In this document: piece after piece, positions 28,492 through 36,835 of the stretch | Layout: every line of letters starts with the position of its first letter | Numbering within the stretch: position 1 is the stretch's first letter | Assembly (NCBI RefSeq): GCF_000204195.1 | Contig: NZ_AFBG01000019.1 | Coordinates: 682,001-746,000, forward strand | Direction of reading: 5' to 3' | Source: Acidovorax radicis N35 | GTDB taxonomy: Bacteria; Pseudomonadota; Gammaproteobacteria; Burkholderiales; Burkholderiaceae_C | DNA length: 64,000 nt | Made by a program: the position numbers and the translations under genes | Notes under the pieces: generated by a model | The model's database searches: none | What the model saw: only the letters and a program-made list of their open reading frames with translations | What the model was told of the DNA's origin: nothing

Positions 28492-29325
28492 ATGACACGT
28501 CCCCCACCCCAACCCGCCCGAGCCGTCCAGACCGTTCTGATCACCGGAGGCTCGCGGGGCATTGGTCTGGCCATGGCCCGCGCATTTGGCATGGCGGGCG
28601 CCAAGGTGCTGCTGCTCGCACGCAGCGCGCCTGCCCTGGAAGACGCCGCAGCTGCCCTCGCGGCGGAGGGTATACCGGCCTGGTGGCAGGCCGCCGATGT
28701 CACCGACCCGGCCAGTGTGGCTGCAGCGGTCAGCGCGGCCATCGGCACGCACGGGCACATCGACGTGCTGGTCAACAACGCCGGCCGGGGCGCGCAACAC
28801 CTGTGGTTGCACCAGCCCCCCGAGCAGGCGCGTCAGGAGATGGAGACGAACTACTTCGGCACCCTGAACCTGCTGCGCGCCGTATTGCCCCACATGATCG
28901 CGCGGGGTGCCGGAGTGGTGCTGAATGTTTCCTCTGTCTGCGGCATGGTGGCCACCCCCTCCATGGCGGGCTACAGCGCGAGCAAAGCCGCTGTGAACCT
29001 GCTGGTGCACTCACTGCGCGGCGAGCTGGCCGGCACCGGTGTGCGGCTGTGCGTTTTTGTACCCGGCCACACGGCCACCGATCTGGGCCACGCCAGCCGG
29101 TTCGACCGCGTGCCCATGAACAGCCCGGCCCATGTGGCACGGCAGGCTGTGCAAGCAGCCCGCGCGGGGCGCCCCGAGTGGTTTGCCAGCAAAGGAGACC
29201 ACATGCTGTGGCGCGTGGCCCGGTTGTCGCCGCGGCTGGGCGAATGGCTGATGGCGGGCACGACCCGCGCTGTCATGCTGGACCTGGCCGCCACTGGCTC
29301 GCCGGCCTCCCCGTCCAGCGTTTGA
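28492..29325 (+). CDS. Short-chain dehydrogenase/reductase (SDR)
   Basis: 277 residues, classical SDR fold. Cofactor loop TGGSRGIG, NNAG, catalytic Ser in LNVSSVCG, and catalytic YSASK (Tyr-x3-Lys). The C-terminal third (GDHMLWRVARLSPRLGEWLM) is the kind seen in SDRs of lipid or steroid metabolism. ATG 28492 follows AGGAG. It sits between the two halves of the nodI/nodJ pair. Its last 53 bp overlap, tail to tail, an AraC gene on the other strand. Confidence 0.88.
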   Translation: MTRPPPQPARAVQTVLITGGSRGIGLAMARAFGMAGAKVLLLARSAPALEDAAAALAAEGIPAWWQAADVTDPASVAAAVSAAIGTHGHIDVLVNNAGRGAQHLWLHQPPEQARQEMETNYFGTLNLLRAVLPHMIARGAGVVLNVSSVCGMVATPSMAGYSASKAAVNLLVHSLRGELAGTGVRLCVFVPGHTATDLGHASRFDRVPMNSPAHVARQAVQAARAGRPEWFASKGDHMLWRVARLSPRLGEWLMAGTTRAVMLDLAATGSPASPSSV

Positions 29326-30289
29326 AGGCCCGGTGAAAGCCCGCTGGATCGGCGTAGCCCAGCAACAAGGCGGTCTCCGAGGCCGACAACCCTATCTCCA
29401 GGCAGGCCACGGCACGGGTGCGCCGTACCTCGTCAACCAGGCCGGTCAGCGACAGTCCGGCCTCGGACAGGCGGCGCTGCAGGCTGCGCTCGCTGCAATG
29501 GAGTTGCGCCGCCAGCTGCGCCAGCGTGGGGACACACCCATCGGGCAGGCCTTCACAAATGCGCTGGCGCACCTGGTCCACCATGGCCGATGGGGAAGGC
29601 CGAGGCGCTACACCATGCCGCTCCTCCAGGTAGCGCGAAAAAAAACGCACCAGGCCAGGGTCGGCGCCGGGCAACGGACGATCGAGCACCTCGGCCGGCA
29701 AACACCATGTATTGCGGCGGGCGCCGAACTGCGGCAGCGCGCCAAAGCGCCGCTGGTAGTCGGGCAATGGGGCCAGCGGCGCGTGCGCCAGGCTGAACGA
29801 CAAGACAGACACCGGCGCCCCCGTGATGCGCGGCGCCAGCACCAGACAGTCTGCGGCATACATGTCGGCCACGTGCGCGTGCGCCAGCCTGGGCGGCCCC
29901 CAGGGCACATAGCTGAAGCAGGCCATCCCGGCCGCCACATCCAGCTCGAAACGCTCCCCGTCAGTGATCCAGCGGTGGTGACGAATCACCCGCGCCAGCG
30001 CCTCACCCAGTGTGCTGCTGGCCATGGCCAGGAAGCCCACGGCATCCATCGATGCAGGCTGCACCTGCTCGATGTAGCTCACGCCAAACAGAGGGTCGTC
30101 CAAGGCAACTGCCGCAGTCTCCACCACGTCGTAATACAGCGACACGGGAATGCGCTGCTCGGGCACGCCGAGCCGCGCCGCCCGGCTGCCGAAGTGGTGC
30201 CGTGCCAAGCCTCGCCCTGCGGCATAGGCCATCACATCCAGCGCCCCCCGCGCCCAGCAGGTGGGCTCAGGCGGAATCCGGGCGGACAT
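29273..30289 (-). CDS. AraC-family regulator of the OruR/ArgR-like (arabinose-binding N-terminal domain) type
   Basis: 338 residues. N-terminal sensor domain (PF12625 type, YYDVVETAAVALDDPLFGVSY...VQPASMDAVGFLAMASSTLGEAL...HHRWITDGERFELD) and two C-terminal HTH units (LAQLAAQLHCSERSLQRRLSEAGLSLTGLVDEVRRTRAVACLEIGLSASETALLLGYADPAGFHRAFKRWTG). Such regulators often control fatty-acid or steroid genes. It overlaps the convergent SDR gene by 53 bp, so the two ends are read on both strands. Its ligand is unknown. Confidence 0.92.
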   Translation of the reverse strand: MSARIPPEPTCWARGALDVMAYAAGRGLARHHFGSRAARLGVPEQRIPVSLYYDVVETAAVALDDPLFGVSYIEQVQPASMDAVGFLAMASSTLGEALARVIRHHRWITDGERFELDVAAGMACFSYVPWGPPRLAHAHVADMYAADCLVLAPRITGAPVSVLSFSLAHAPLAPLPDYQRRFGALPQFGARRNTWCLPAEVLDRPLPGADPGLVRFFSRYLEERHGVAPRPSPSAMVDQVRQRICEGLPDGCVPTLAQLAAQLHCSERSLQRRLSEAGLSLTGLVDEVRRTRAVACLEIGLSASETALLLGYADPAGFHRAFKRWTGRPASQWRPGPA

Positions 30290-30378
30290 GCTGCGGTCTG
30301 CGGTTCATGGAAGCCTTGCGCCGCAGGTAGCTTTCCGCACAAACGGGCATCGCCATCGCTGCCTAGCTGCCGCCTGGT

Positions 30379-31605
30379 TCAGACCTTGCGTGGCTTGACC
30401 TTGCCGGCCGCCAGCTTGGCATTGGAGCGCGCCATGTCCACATCGGCCGCACGCGCCAGCGCCACGCCCATGCGGCGCTTGGTGAAACTTTCGGGCTTGC
30501 CGAACAGGCGCAGGTCCGTGTCGGGCACACGCAGGGCTTCTTCCACACCGTCGAAAACGATGCCCACGGCATCCACTCCGCCGTAGATCACCGCGCTCGC
30601 GCCGGGGTTGCGCAGGCGGGTGTCCACCGGCAGGCCCAGGATGGCGCGGGCGTGCAGCTCGAATTCGCTCTGGTGCTGGGTGCACAAAGTGACCAGGCCC
30701 GTGTCGTGGGGGCGGGGGCTCACTTCGCTGAACCACACGTCCTGGCCCTTGACGAACAGCTCCACGCCGAAAAGGCCAAGCCCGGAGGGTTTCCCGTCAA
30801 AGCCCTGGCCCAGGTTGTCGGTCACGGCCTTCGCAATCTGGCGCGACTTCTCGAGCGCCGCCGGGTGCATGGGGTGGGGCTGCCAGCTTTCCACATAATC
30901 GCCGCTGATTTGCACGTGGCCGATAGGGTCGCAGAAGCTGGTGGCGATCTGGCCATCCGCCCCCACCGAGCGCACGGTGAGCTGGGTGATTTCGTAGTCG
31001 AAGTCGATGAAGCCCTCGACGATCACGCGGCCGTGGCTCACGCGGCCGCCGGCCATGGCGTAGTCCCAGGCCTTCTTGACGTCAGCCGGGCCGTCGATCT
31101 TGCTCTGGCCCTTGCCCGAGCTGCTCATCACGGGCTTGACGATGCAGGGGTAGCCGATGCCTGCATCGATGGCGGCCTGCAGCTCTTCGAGCGAGTTGCA
31201 GAACTTGTACGGGCTGGTGGGCAGGCCCAGCGTCTCGGCGGCCAGCACGCGGATGCCCTCGCGGTCCATGGTCAACCGTGCGGCGCGGGCCGTGGGGATC
31301 ACGCGCACTGTGCCGGCGGCTTCCAGCTCTTCGAGCATGGGGGTGGCGATGGCCTCGATCTCGGGCACCACCAGGTGGGGGCGCTCGGCCTCGATCAGGG
31401 CCTTGAGCTGGGCCGGGTCGCTCATGGTGATGGTGCGCGCGTGGTGCGCCACCTGCTGGCCGGGGGCGTTGTCGTAGCGGTCCACCGCGATGGTCTCCAC
31501 GCCCAGGCGCTGCAGGGCGATCAGCACCTCCTTGCCCAGCTCCCCCGAGCCCAGCAGCATGACTTTGGTGGCACGGGGGGACAGGGGGGTTCCGAGGGTG
31601 GTCAT
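30379..31605 (-). CDS. purT: PurT, formate-dependent phosphoribosylglycinamide formyltransferase
   Basis: ATP-grasp enzyme that formylates GAR with formate and ATP, the folate-independent third step of purine synthesis. 408 residues (E. coli 392). Seen: [57 protein letters not shown] (nucleotide loop), [29 protein letters not shown] and a C-terminal FGKPE region. ATG 31605 starts MTTLGTPLS as in homologues; an upstream in-frame start is unlikely. It runs towards the AraC gene; no purine-gene neighbours occur. Confidence 0.96.
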   Translation of the reverse strand: MTTLGTPLSPRATKVMLLGSGELGKEVLIALQRLGVETIAVDRYDNAPGQQVAHHARTITMSDPAQLKALIEAERPHLVVPEIEAIATPMLEELEAAGTVRVIPTARAARLTMDREGIRVLAAETLGLPTSPYKFCNSLEELQAAIDAGIGYPCIVKPVMSSSGKGQSKIDGPADVKKAWDYAMAGGRVSHGRVIVEGFIDFDYEITQLTVRSVGADGQIATSFCDPIGHVQISGDYVESWQPHPMHPAALEKSRQIAKAVTDNLGQGFDGKPSGLGLFGVELFVKGQDVWFSEVSPRPHDTGLVTLCTQHQSEFELHARAILGLPVDTRLRNPGASAVIYGGVDAVGIVFDGVEEALRVPDTDLRLFGKPESFTKRRMGVALARAADVDMARSNAKLAAGKVKPRKV

Positions 31606-31937
31606 GGGAGGTTTTCCAGAAAAAGTGAGGGCAAGGGCAGCGGAAGGCGGTGAACCGGCCACCGCCATCTGGCGACTTTAATGCATGGGTTCCGGGCGAA
31701 ACCACAGGGAGCGCCTGCGCGGAACAAGTCCGCCCGAATTGACCAGGAATTACGCAAATCGAGATGCAACAACCGCCTCGCCTTGGGGTGAACCGCTTGC
31801 CTGCACCCTGTTTTGCGTAAGTCATGTTTATTTTGCACGGGGCACATCCAGGCCGCGCTTGCGCACGTACTCCCTGTTGCAGCCGGTCTTTCCGTGGCCG
31901 CTGTGCTCTCAACCCCATTGAAGAAAAGGGAACCACC
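31606..31937. other. 332-bp intergenic region between purT and the DUF3455 gene
   Basis: Divergent region with no convincing gene. A 9-bp inverted repeat ttacgcaaa (31750-31758) / tttgcgtaa (31812-31820), 53 bp apart, is the only symmetry I see, and it may be chance. Weak promoter-like text (TTTTGCGTAAGTCATGTTTATTTTGC) lies about 100 bp before the DUF3455 start. Confidence 0.4.
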
Positions 31938-32510
31938 ATGCACACCCAGCCCATGCACTCTCGCCTCGCTCCCCTGACCTGCGCACTTGCCGCCGCGACC
32001 TTGCTGGCGGCCTGCGGCGCCATGAAGCCCTCCGCCAGCCCCATGTACTCACAAGACAGCCTGCCCGACACCATCAAGGTGCCTGCAGGCAACAAGGTCG
32101 CCATGGAAACCGTGGGCGTGGGCGAAATCACCTACGAATGCCGCGACAAGGCCAACGCGCCCGGCCAGACCGAATGGGTGTTCGTGGGCCCCAAGGCGGT
32201 ACTGAACGACCGCAGCGGCAAACAAGTGGGCACCTACTACGGCCCACCCGCCACCTGGGAGTCGGGCGATGGCTCCAAGCTGACCGCCACCCAGTTGGCC
32301 GTGGCGCCATCGGGTGCAGGCAACCTGCCGTATCAGCTGGTCAAAGCCAACCCCGCCATGGGCACCGGCGCCATGACAGGTGTGACCTTCATCCAGCGCG
32401 TGGCTCTGAAGGGCGGCGTGGCACCCGCCTCGACCTGTGCGCCCGCCAATAAGGGCGAGCGCCAGATCGTCAAGTACCAGGCCGACTACATCTTCTGGAA
32501 GGCCGCGTAG
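31938..32510 (+). CDS. DUF3455 lipoprotein
   Basis: 190 residues. Lipobox LLAAC (Cys near 26), mature domain DUF3455: PDTIKVPAGNKVAMETVGVGEITYECRDKA, YYGPPATWESGDGS, LPYQLVKANPAMGTGAMTGVTFIQRV and CAPANKGERQIVKYQADYIFWKA. ATG 31938 follows AAAAGGG; the frame is open upstream. These secreted proteins are widespread in Proteobacteria and their function is unknown. It is convergent with cynS. Confidence 0.85.
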   Translation: MHTQPMHSRLAPLTCALAAATLLAACGAMKPSASPMYSQDSLPDTIKVPAGNKVAMETVGVGEITYECRDKANAPGQTEWVFVGPKAVLNDRSGKQVGTYYGPPATWESGDGSKLTATQLAVAPSGAGNLPYQLVKANPAMGTGAMTGVTFIQRVALKGGVAPASTCAPANKGERQIVKYQADYIFWKAA

Positions 32511-32552
32511 GCCGCGCCCCCGACGCCGGCACAGCGCCCCGCCAGCGCACCC

Positions 32553-32618
32553 GTGGAACTGGCTCCGCCAGGCCACCGGGTGCGTCCCCCTTGGGGGAAA
32601 GCGCGCAGCGCCTCAGGG
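32553..32618 (+). terminator. Hairpin-rich intergenic segment between convergent DUF3455 and cynS genes
   Basis: gtggaactggc-tcc-gccaggccac makes an imperfect stem of about 10 bp; cccccttggggg forms a second. No clear U-run follows, so a Rho-independent terminator is only possible. The core gtggaactggct..gccaggcc also occurs at 18221-18239, so this may be a diverged dispersed sequence rather than a simple terminator. Confidence 0.35.
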
Positions 32619-32619
32619 G

Positions 32620-33063
32620 TCAATACTGTTTATACGGCAGGAACTTGCCCGACAAAACGACGTTCACGCGGTCACCTTTCGGGTCTGCCTCGCGCGTGAT
32701 GTCCATGCTGAAGTCGATGGCGCTCATGATGCCGTCGCCGAACTCCTCGTGGATCAGCTCCTTGATGGTGGTGCCGTACACGCTCACGACCTCGTACCAG
32801 CGGTAGATGAGCGGGTCGGTAGGCACGGGCGTGGGCAGCGAGCCCTTGTAGGGCACCACCTGCAGCCACTTCTGCTCCTCGGCCGTGAGGCCGAAGATCT
32901 TGCCCAGCACCTTGGCCTGCTCGGGGGTGGCGGTCATCTGGCCCAGGCACAGGGCGGTCGTCCACTCCTTGGACTGGCCGACCTTCTTGGCGATGGCGCT
33001 CCACTGCAGGCCTTTGGCGACCTTGGTGCTGATGATTTTCTCGGTGACGTCGGTGCGGTTCAT
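32620..33063 (-). CDS. cynS: Cyanate hydratase (cyanase)
   Basis: Decamer that converts cyanate and bicarbonate to ammonia and CO2. 147 residues (E. coli 156). Helical DNA-binding-like N-terminus (TEKIISTKVAKGLQWSAIAKKVGQSKEWTTALCLGQ) and the C-terminal active-site domain with IYRWYEVVSVYG (the catalytic Arg and Glu) and GIMSAIDFSMD (the catalytic Ser). ATG 33063 follows CCAGGAG, an excellent ribosome site; the longer upstream frame is not conserved. It stands alone, without cynT or cynR, and is divergent from nodJ. Confidence 0.96.
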   Translation of the reverse strand: MNRTDVTEKIISTKVAKGLQWSAIAKKVGQSKEWTTALCLGQMTATPEQAKVLGKIFGLTAEEQKWLQVVPYKGSLPTPVPTDPLIYRWYEVVSVYGTTIKELIHEEFGDGIMSAIDFSMDITREADPKGDRVNVVLSGKFLPYKQY

Positions 33064-33186
33064 GCAGTCTCCTGGGGGTGTTGTAAGGACAAAGATCGAT
33101 ACCTCCGTGGCACAAGCAATGCCCATGCCTGCCCTGGTGCACGACAAGTGCTGGCTGTCGCGAACCCGACGCCGCACAATAAGCGC

Positions 33187-34041
33187 ATGCAGACCGCCCC
33201 CCCCTCCCCGCCAGTCTCCTCCGTCTCCCCACCTCCTCCATCCGTGTGGCGCGCGCCCAGCCTGTCAGCGCGCTGTTGGCCAGTGTTCCTGCGCAACCTG
33301 CTGGTGTGGCGCAAGTTGGCCATCCCCAGCCTGGTGGGCAACATTGCCGAGCCACTGATGTGGCTGGTGGCCTTTGGCTACGGCATGGGGGCACTGGTGG
33401 GGCAGGTGAACGTCGCGGGGGCGGGTGGCGACACCAAAGTGCCCTACATCCTGTTCCTGGCCAGTGGCTCGATCTGCATGAGCGCCATGAATGCAGCGAG
33501 CTTCGAGGCGCTGTATTCAGCCTTTTCACGCATGCATGTGCAAAAGACCTGGGACGGCATCATGAATGCGCCCATCAGCCTGGACGACGTGGTGCTGGCC
33601 GAAATGCTGTGGGCCGCCTTCAAGGCCCTGTTCACTGTCACCGCCATCCTGGGCGTGATGCTGGCGCTGGGCATCAGCCACAGCCCCAAGCTGCTGGTGG
33701 CCTGGCCGGTGCTGCTGTTCGTGGGGGTGATGTTCTCCAGCATCGCGCTCATCTTCAATGCGCTGGCCAAAGGGTATGACTTCTTCACCTACTACTTCAC
33801 GCTGGTGCTCACGCCGATGATGTTCCTCTCGGGCGTGTTCTTCCCACGCGAGCAGCTGCCACCCATCGTGCGCGCGATTTCCGACTGGCTGCCGCTGACC
33901 AACGCGGTCGAGCTGGTGCGCCCGCTGTTCATGGACCAGTGGCCCGCCCATCCGTGGCGCCACGGGCTGGTGCTGGTGGTGACCACCGTGGCTGCGTTCT
34001 GGGTGGCGCTGGCGCTGACCCGCAAGCGCTTCAAGGCATGA
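33187..34041 (+). CDS. nodJ: NodJ-type ABC transporter permease
   Basis: 284 residues, ABC-2 type membrane domain with six hydrophobic segments; typical RNLLVWRKLAIPSLVGNIAEPLMWLVAFGYG, ILFLASGSICMSAMNAASFEALYSAFSRM, KTWDGIMNAPISLDDVVLAEM and TYYFTLVLTPMMFLSGVFFPREQLPPIVRAISDWLPLTNAVELVRPLF. Partner of the NodI ATPase at 27342, from which it is separated by SDR, AraC, purT, DUF3455 and cynS genes. ATG 33187 gives a proline-rich start as in relatives. No other ABC ATPase is nearby. Confidence 0.92.
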   Translation: MQTAPPSPPVSSVSPPPPSVWRAPSLSARCWPVFLRNLLVWRKLAIPSLVGNIAEPLMWLVAFGYGMGALVGQVNVAGAGGDTKVPYILFLASGSICMSAMNAASFEALYSAFSRMHVQKTWDGIMNAPISLDDVVLAEMLWAAFKALFTVTAILGVMLALGISHSPKLLVAWPVLLFVGVMFSSIALIFNALAKGYDFFTYYFTLVLTPMMFLSGVFFPREQLPPIVRAISDWLPLTNAVELVRPLFMDQWPAHPWRHGLVLVVTTVAAFWVALALTRKRFKA

Positions 34042-34063
34042 CCGCGCTTTTACCGGCCCGCCC

Positions 34064-34555
34064 ATGACCTTGCTGCTCGACCCAGGCCGCATCGCGATGG
34101 TGTCCAAGGGTGTCTCCGCCATCGTGGCGTCGTGCAGCGCGGCGCTGCAGCCCAGCATCATGCGGGCGGTGGGCAGCCACCTCAGCGCCGATGGGCATTG
34201 CGTCACGGTGTACCTGCGGCGCAGCCAGTCGCGCCAGTTGCTGCAGGACATTGCGGATACCGGGCGGATCGCAGTGGTGTTCAGCGAACCCGCCACCCAC
34301 CGCACGCTCCAGCTCAAGGCCCTCCAGGCGCATCAACGCGCGGCCACGGAGGAAGACCTGCCCGTGCTGCAGGCCTACCTGCGCTCCATGGAGCACGAGG
34401 TGGGCCTGGTCGGCTATGGCCCGCGCTACGTAGGCGCCATGCTGGCCGCGCCGCTGGCCGATGTGGTGGCGGTCAGCTTCACACCCACCGCGGCTTTCGA
34501 CCAAACGCCGGGCCCCCGCGCCGGCGCCGCCCTGACAGGACCGCAGGCCGCATGA
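34064..34555 (+). CDS. Pyridoxamine 5'-phosphate oxidase-like (split-barrel) protein
   Basis: 163 residues. The sequence (SKGVSAIVASCSAALQPSIMRAVGSHLSADGHCVTVYLRRSQSRQLLQDIADTGRIAVVFSEPATHRTLQLKA) fits an FMN-binding split barrel. Starts 22 bp after nodJ and overlaps the next gene by 4 bp (ATGA), so it is probably made together with the PPOX-GAF protein, possibly as a two-protein flavin module. Function is unknown. Confidence 0.75.
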   Translation: MTLLLDPGRIAMVSKGVSAIVASCSAALQPSIMRAVGSHLSADGHCVTVYLRRSQSRQLLQDIADTGRIAVVFSEPATHRTLQLKALQAHQRAATEEDLPVLQAYLRSMEHEVGLVGYGPRYVGAMLAAPLADVVAVSFTPTAAFDQTPGPRAGAALTGPQAA

Positions 34556-35906
34556 GCACCGTGAGCCTGTCGCTGCACGCCATCCGTCCCTGCCTGGAAG
34601 GTGCCATCCCGGCCATCATGGCCACCTGCGACGCGGACGGCATGCCCAACGTGGCCTACATCTCGCAGGCCGTTTATGTGGACGAGGGGCATGTCGCGCT
34701 CTCGTTCCAGTTCTTCAACAAGACCCGCCAGAACATCCTGCGCAATCCGCGCGCCGCCGTGCTGGTGCTGGACCCGCGCACGGCCAGCTTCTACCGGTTG
34801 CACCTGTACTACGAGCGCACCGAGGACCATGGCCCGGTGTTCGAGAGCATGCGCGCGCAACTGGCGGGCATCGCCTCGCATGCCGGCATGGCGGCGTCTT
34901 TGATCTCAAGGGCTCAGACATCTATCTGGTGGAGCGGATCGAGGCCGTCTCGGGCGACAGCCTGCCACCCCCACCGCAGCGCACCGGGCTGCTGCATGCC
35001 CTGCGCACGGGCAGTGAACGCATGGCCCGCTGCGTGGGGCTGGACGAATTGCTGGCCTGCACGCTCAGCACCTTGCAAGAGCAGCTCGATATCGGCCATG
35101 CGATGGTGCTCATGCTGGATGCCACGGCCGAGCAGCTTTACACGGTGGCAAGCCATGGCTACGCCACCTCCGGCGTGGGGTCGGAGATCCGTCTCGGGCA
35201 GGGCGTGATCGGTGTGGCCGCGCAAGAGCGCACACCGGTACGCATCAGCCACGTGACCAATGCCGCGCGCTACAGCCATGCCATCCGCGACAGCCTGGAC
35301 GCCCATGCCGATGCCGGCGCGCAGCTGCAGCGCGGCATGGACATTCCCTACCCGGGCCTCGCGGAGCCGCACAGCCAGATCGCCGTGCCGCTGGTGTCGG
35401 CCGGGCGCCTGCTGGGCGTGTTGTTTGCCGAAAGCCCCGAGGACATGCGCTTTGGATTCGAGGACGAAGACCTGCTCGTGGCCATCGCCGGGCAGCTGGC
35501 CGCCGCCATCGACCTGCTGCAGGCGGCACCCGAAGTCACGGCAGAGCCACAACCAGCGACAGCCCACCCACCCGCCCTCAGCGGCGCAGCGCTGCGCGTG
35601 CGACATTTCGCGGCCAACGACAGCGTGTTCATCAATGACGACTACCTGATCAAAGGCGTGGCGGGCGCCATCTTCTGTAAGTTGCTGCGCGACCACCTGG
35701 CGAGTGGCCGCGTGGACTTCACCAACCGCGAACTGCGCCTGGACCCCGCGCTGCGCCTGCCCGACGTGGCCGACAACCTCGAAGCCCGGTTGTTGTTGCT
35801 GCAGCGCCGCCTGCAGGAAAACAGCCCGCACATTCACATCGAAAAGACCGGGCGTGGGCGCTTTCGACTGTGTGTGCTGCGCCCCCTGGTGCTGGAAGAC
35901 GCTTGA
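34552..35906 (+). pseudogene. PPOX-like + GAF + C-terminal winged-helix-like gene, split by a frameshift
   Basis: Reads as one gene in two frames. From ATG 34552: split barrel with PAIMATCDADGMPNVAYISQAVYVDEGH, FQFFNKTRQNILRNPRA, HLYYERTEDHGPVF. From about 34897 the match continues one frame over: VFDLKGSDIYLVERIEAVSGDS, then a GAF domain (about LLACTLSTLQEQLDIGHAMVLMLDATAEQLYTVASHGYATSGVG...HSQIAVPLVSAGRLLGVLFAES) and a final FINDDYLIKGVAGAIFCKLLRDH...FTNRELRLDP...RRLQENSPHIHIEKTGRGRFRLCV domain that resembles a winged helix. At 34891-34896 gcggcg should read gcgggcg: one G seems lost. Either a real null mutation or a sequencing error; no stop needs to be crossed if the G is restored. Confidence 0.8.
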
Positions 35907-35909
35907 GCT

Positions 35910-36647
35910 TCAGTGCACCAGCCCGGGCACCGGAGGCAGCCCCAGGCTGCGAACCAGCTTCGTCCATTCCTGCTGCGTGAGGTGGGGCTGCACGTGGGCC
36001 AGCACCGCCGCCAGCACCGGCTTGGGGGCATGTTGCTGCATGTCCGACAGCATGGCCGTGCGTTCGGCAGGTGACATGAAAGGCACGAGCCAGCGGGCCG
36101 TCACCAGCATTTCCTGGGGCGGAATGGACGCAACCAGTTCGTCGTGGATGCGCACCAGCTCTTCGTCGCTGTAGCGGCTCCACAGCACCTGGTTATGCGC
36201 TGTCTCCTCTTCGTGCATGTGCTCAAAGTTGTGGGCGATGAACAGCGCGAGCTGGCGGTACAAGGCCTGTGTGGCAGCGGGACGCGACGGCCGCGCGCAA
36301 GACAGCAAATGCGACACCCCGGCCGCCAGCGCAGCAATGGCCTGCTCATGCTCGACATGTTCGCTGTCCACCCGCTGGCTGGAGCCAGGCTGCCGCGCCT
36401 CCATGGCCGCGTGCACGAACTGGTTCTCGTGGCGCAAGTGCGATCGGCAGAAGTCGAGCATCTGCATCACCCGGTCGCAGGTCTGCGCAAACTCCAGGTC
36501 GTCGTCCACATCCATGCGACCCAGGCCCAGCAGCGTGTCGGCCATGAAGGCGCGCAGGGCCTTGTGAATGCCTGCGTACATGTCCATGCGGGGGGCGGAG
36601 GGCTGGGCTTGGGCCAGTGCGGCGATTTCGCGGGAATCAATTTTCAT
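35910..36647 (-). CDS. Hemerythrin-like (HHE domain) protein
   Basis: 245 residues. HHE ligand pattern of a non-haem di-iron site: His in GIHKALRAFM, HLRHENQFVHAAME, HVEHEQAI and the C-terminal HNFEHMHEEETAHNQVLW. Such cytoplasmic proteins bind O2 or NO or sense iron/redox state. The C-terminal 80 residues (PPQEMLVTARWLVPFMSPAERTAMLSDMQ...) are outside the HHE core. Start: ATG 36647; the codon before it (GTG 36650) is also possible. Convergent with the frameshifted PPOX-GAF gene (stops 3 bp apart), so the region carries several flavin/iron redox-type proteins. Confidence 0.85.
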   Translation of the reverse strand: MKIDSREIAALAQAQPSAPRMDMYAGIHKALRAFMADTLLGLGRMDVDDDLEFAQTCDRVMQMLDFCRSHLRHENQFVHAAMEARQPGSSQRVDSEHVEHEQAIAALAAGVSHLLSCARPSRPAATQALYRQLALFIAHNFEHMHEEETAHNQVLWSRYSDEELVRIHDELVASIPPQEMLVTARWLVPFMSPAERTAMLSDMQQHAPKPVLAAVLAHVQPHLTQQEWTKLVRSLGLPPVPGLVH

Positions 36648-36835
36648 CACGTTCTTTCATGGCCCCGGTGGGCTCTGTCAGCGCCATGTTTCTGGCGCCG
36701 GGCCGGGTGCACCATGCGCCCGTTTCCATGAAAAGAAGTCTAGGAACGCGCCGCGTTCCTGCCTGTTAAAAACTCCTTAAACAGACCTTCCACAAACCTT
36801 AAAACCGGCGTTACGCGCAGTAAACGTGAATTCCT

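Noticed and set aside
31750-31820. 9-bp inverted repeat ttacgcaaa/tttgcgtaa before the DUF3455 gene
   Set aside because: Arms are 53 bp apart with no other sign of structure; kept as a note only.
36742-36760. Hairpin aggaacgcg-c-cgcgttcct between the hemerythrin and GMC genes
   Set aside because: Short loop and no U-run; too weak to call a terminator or operator.
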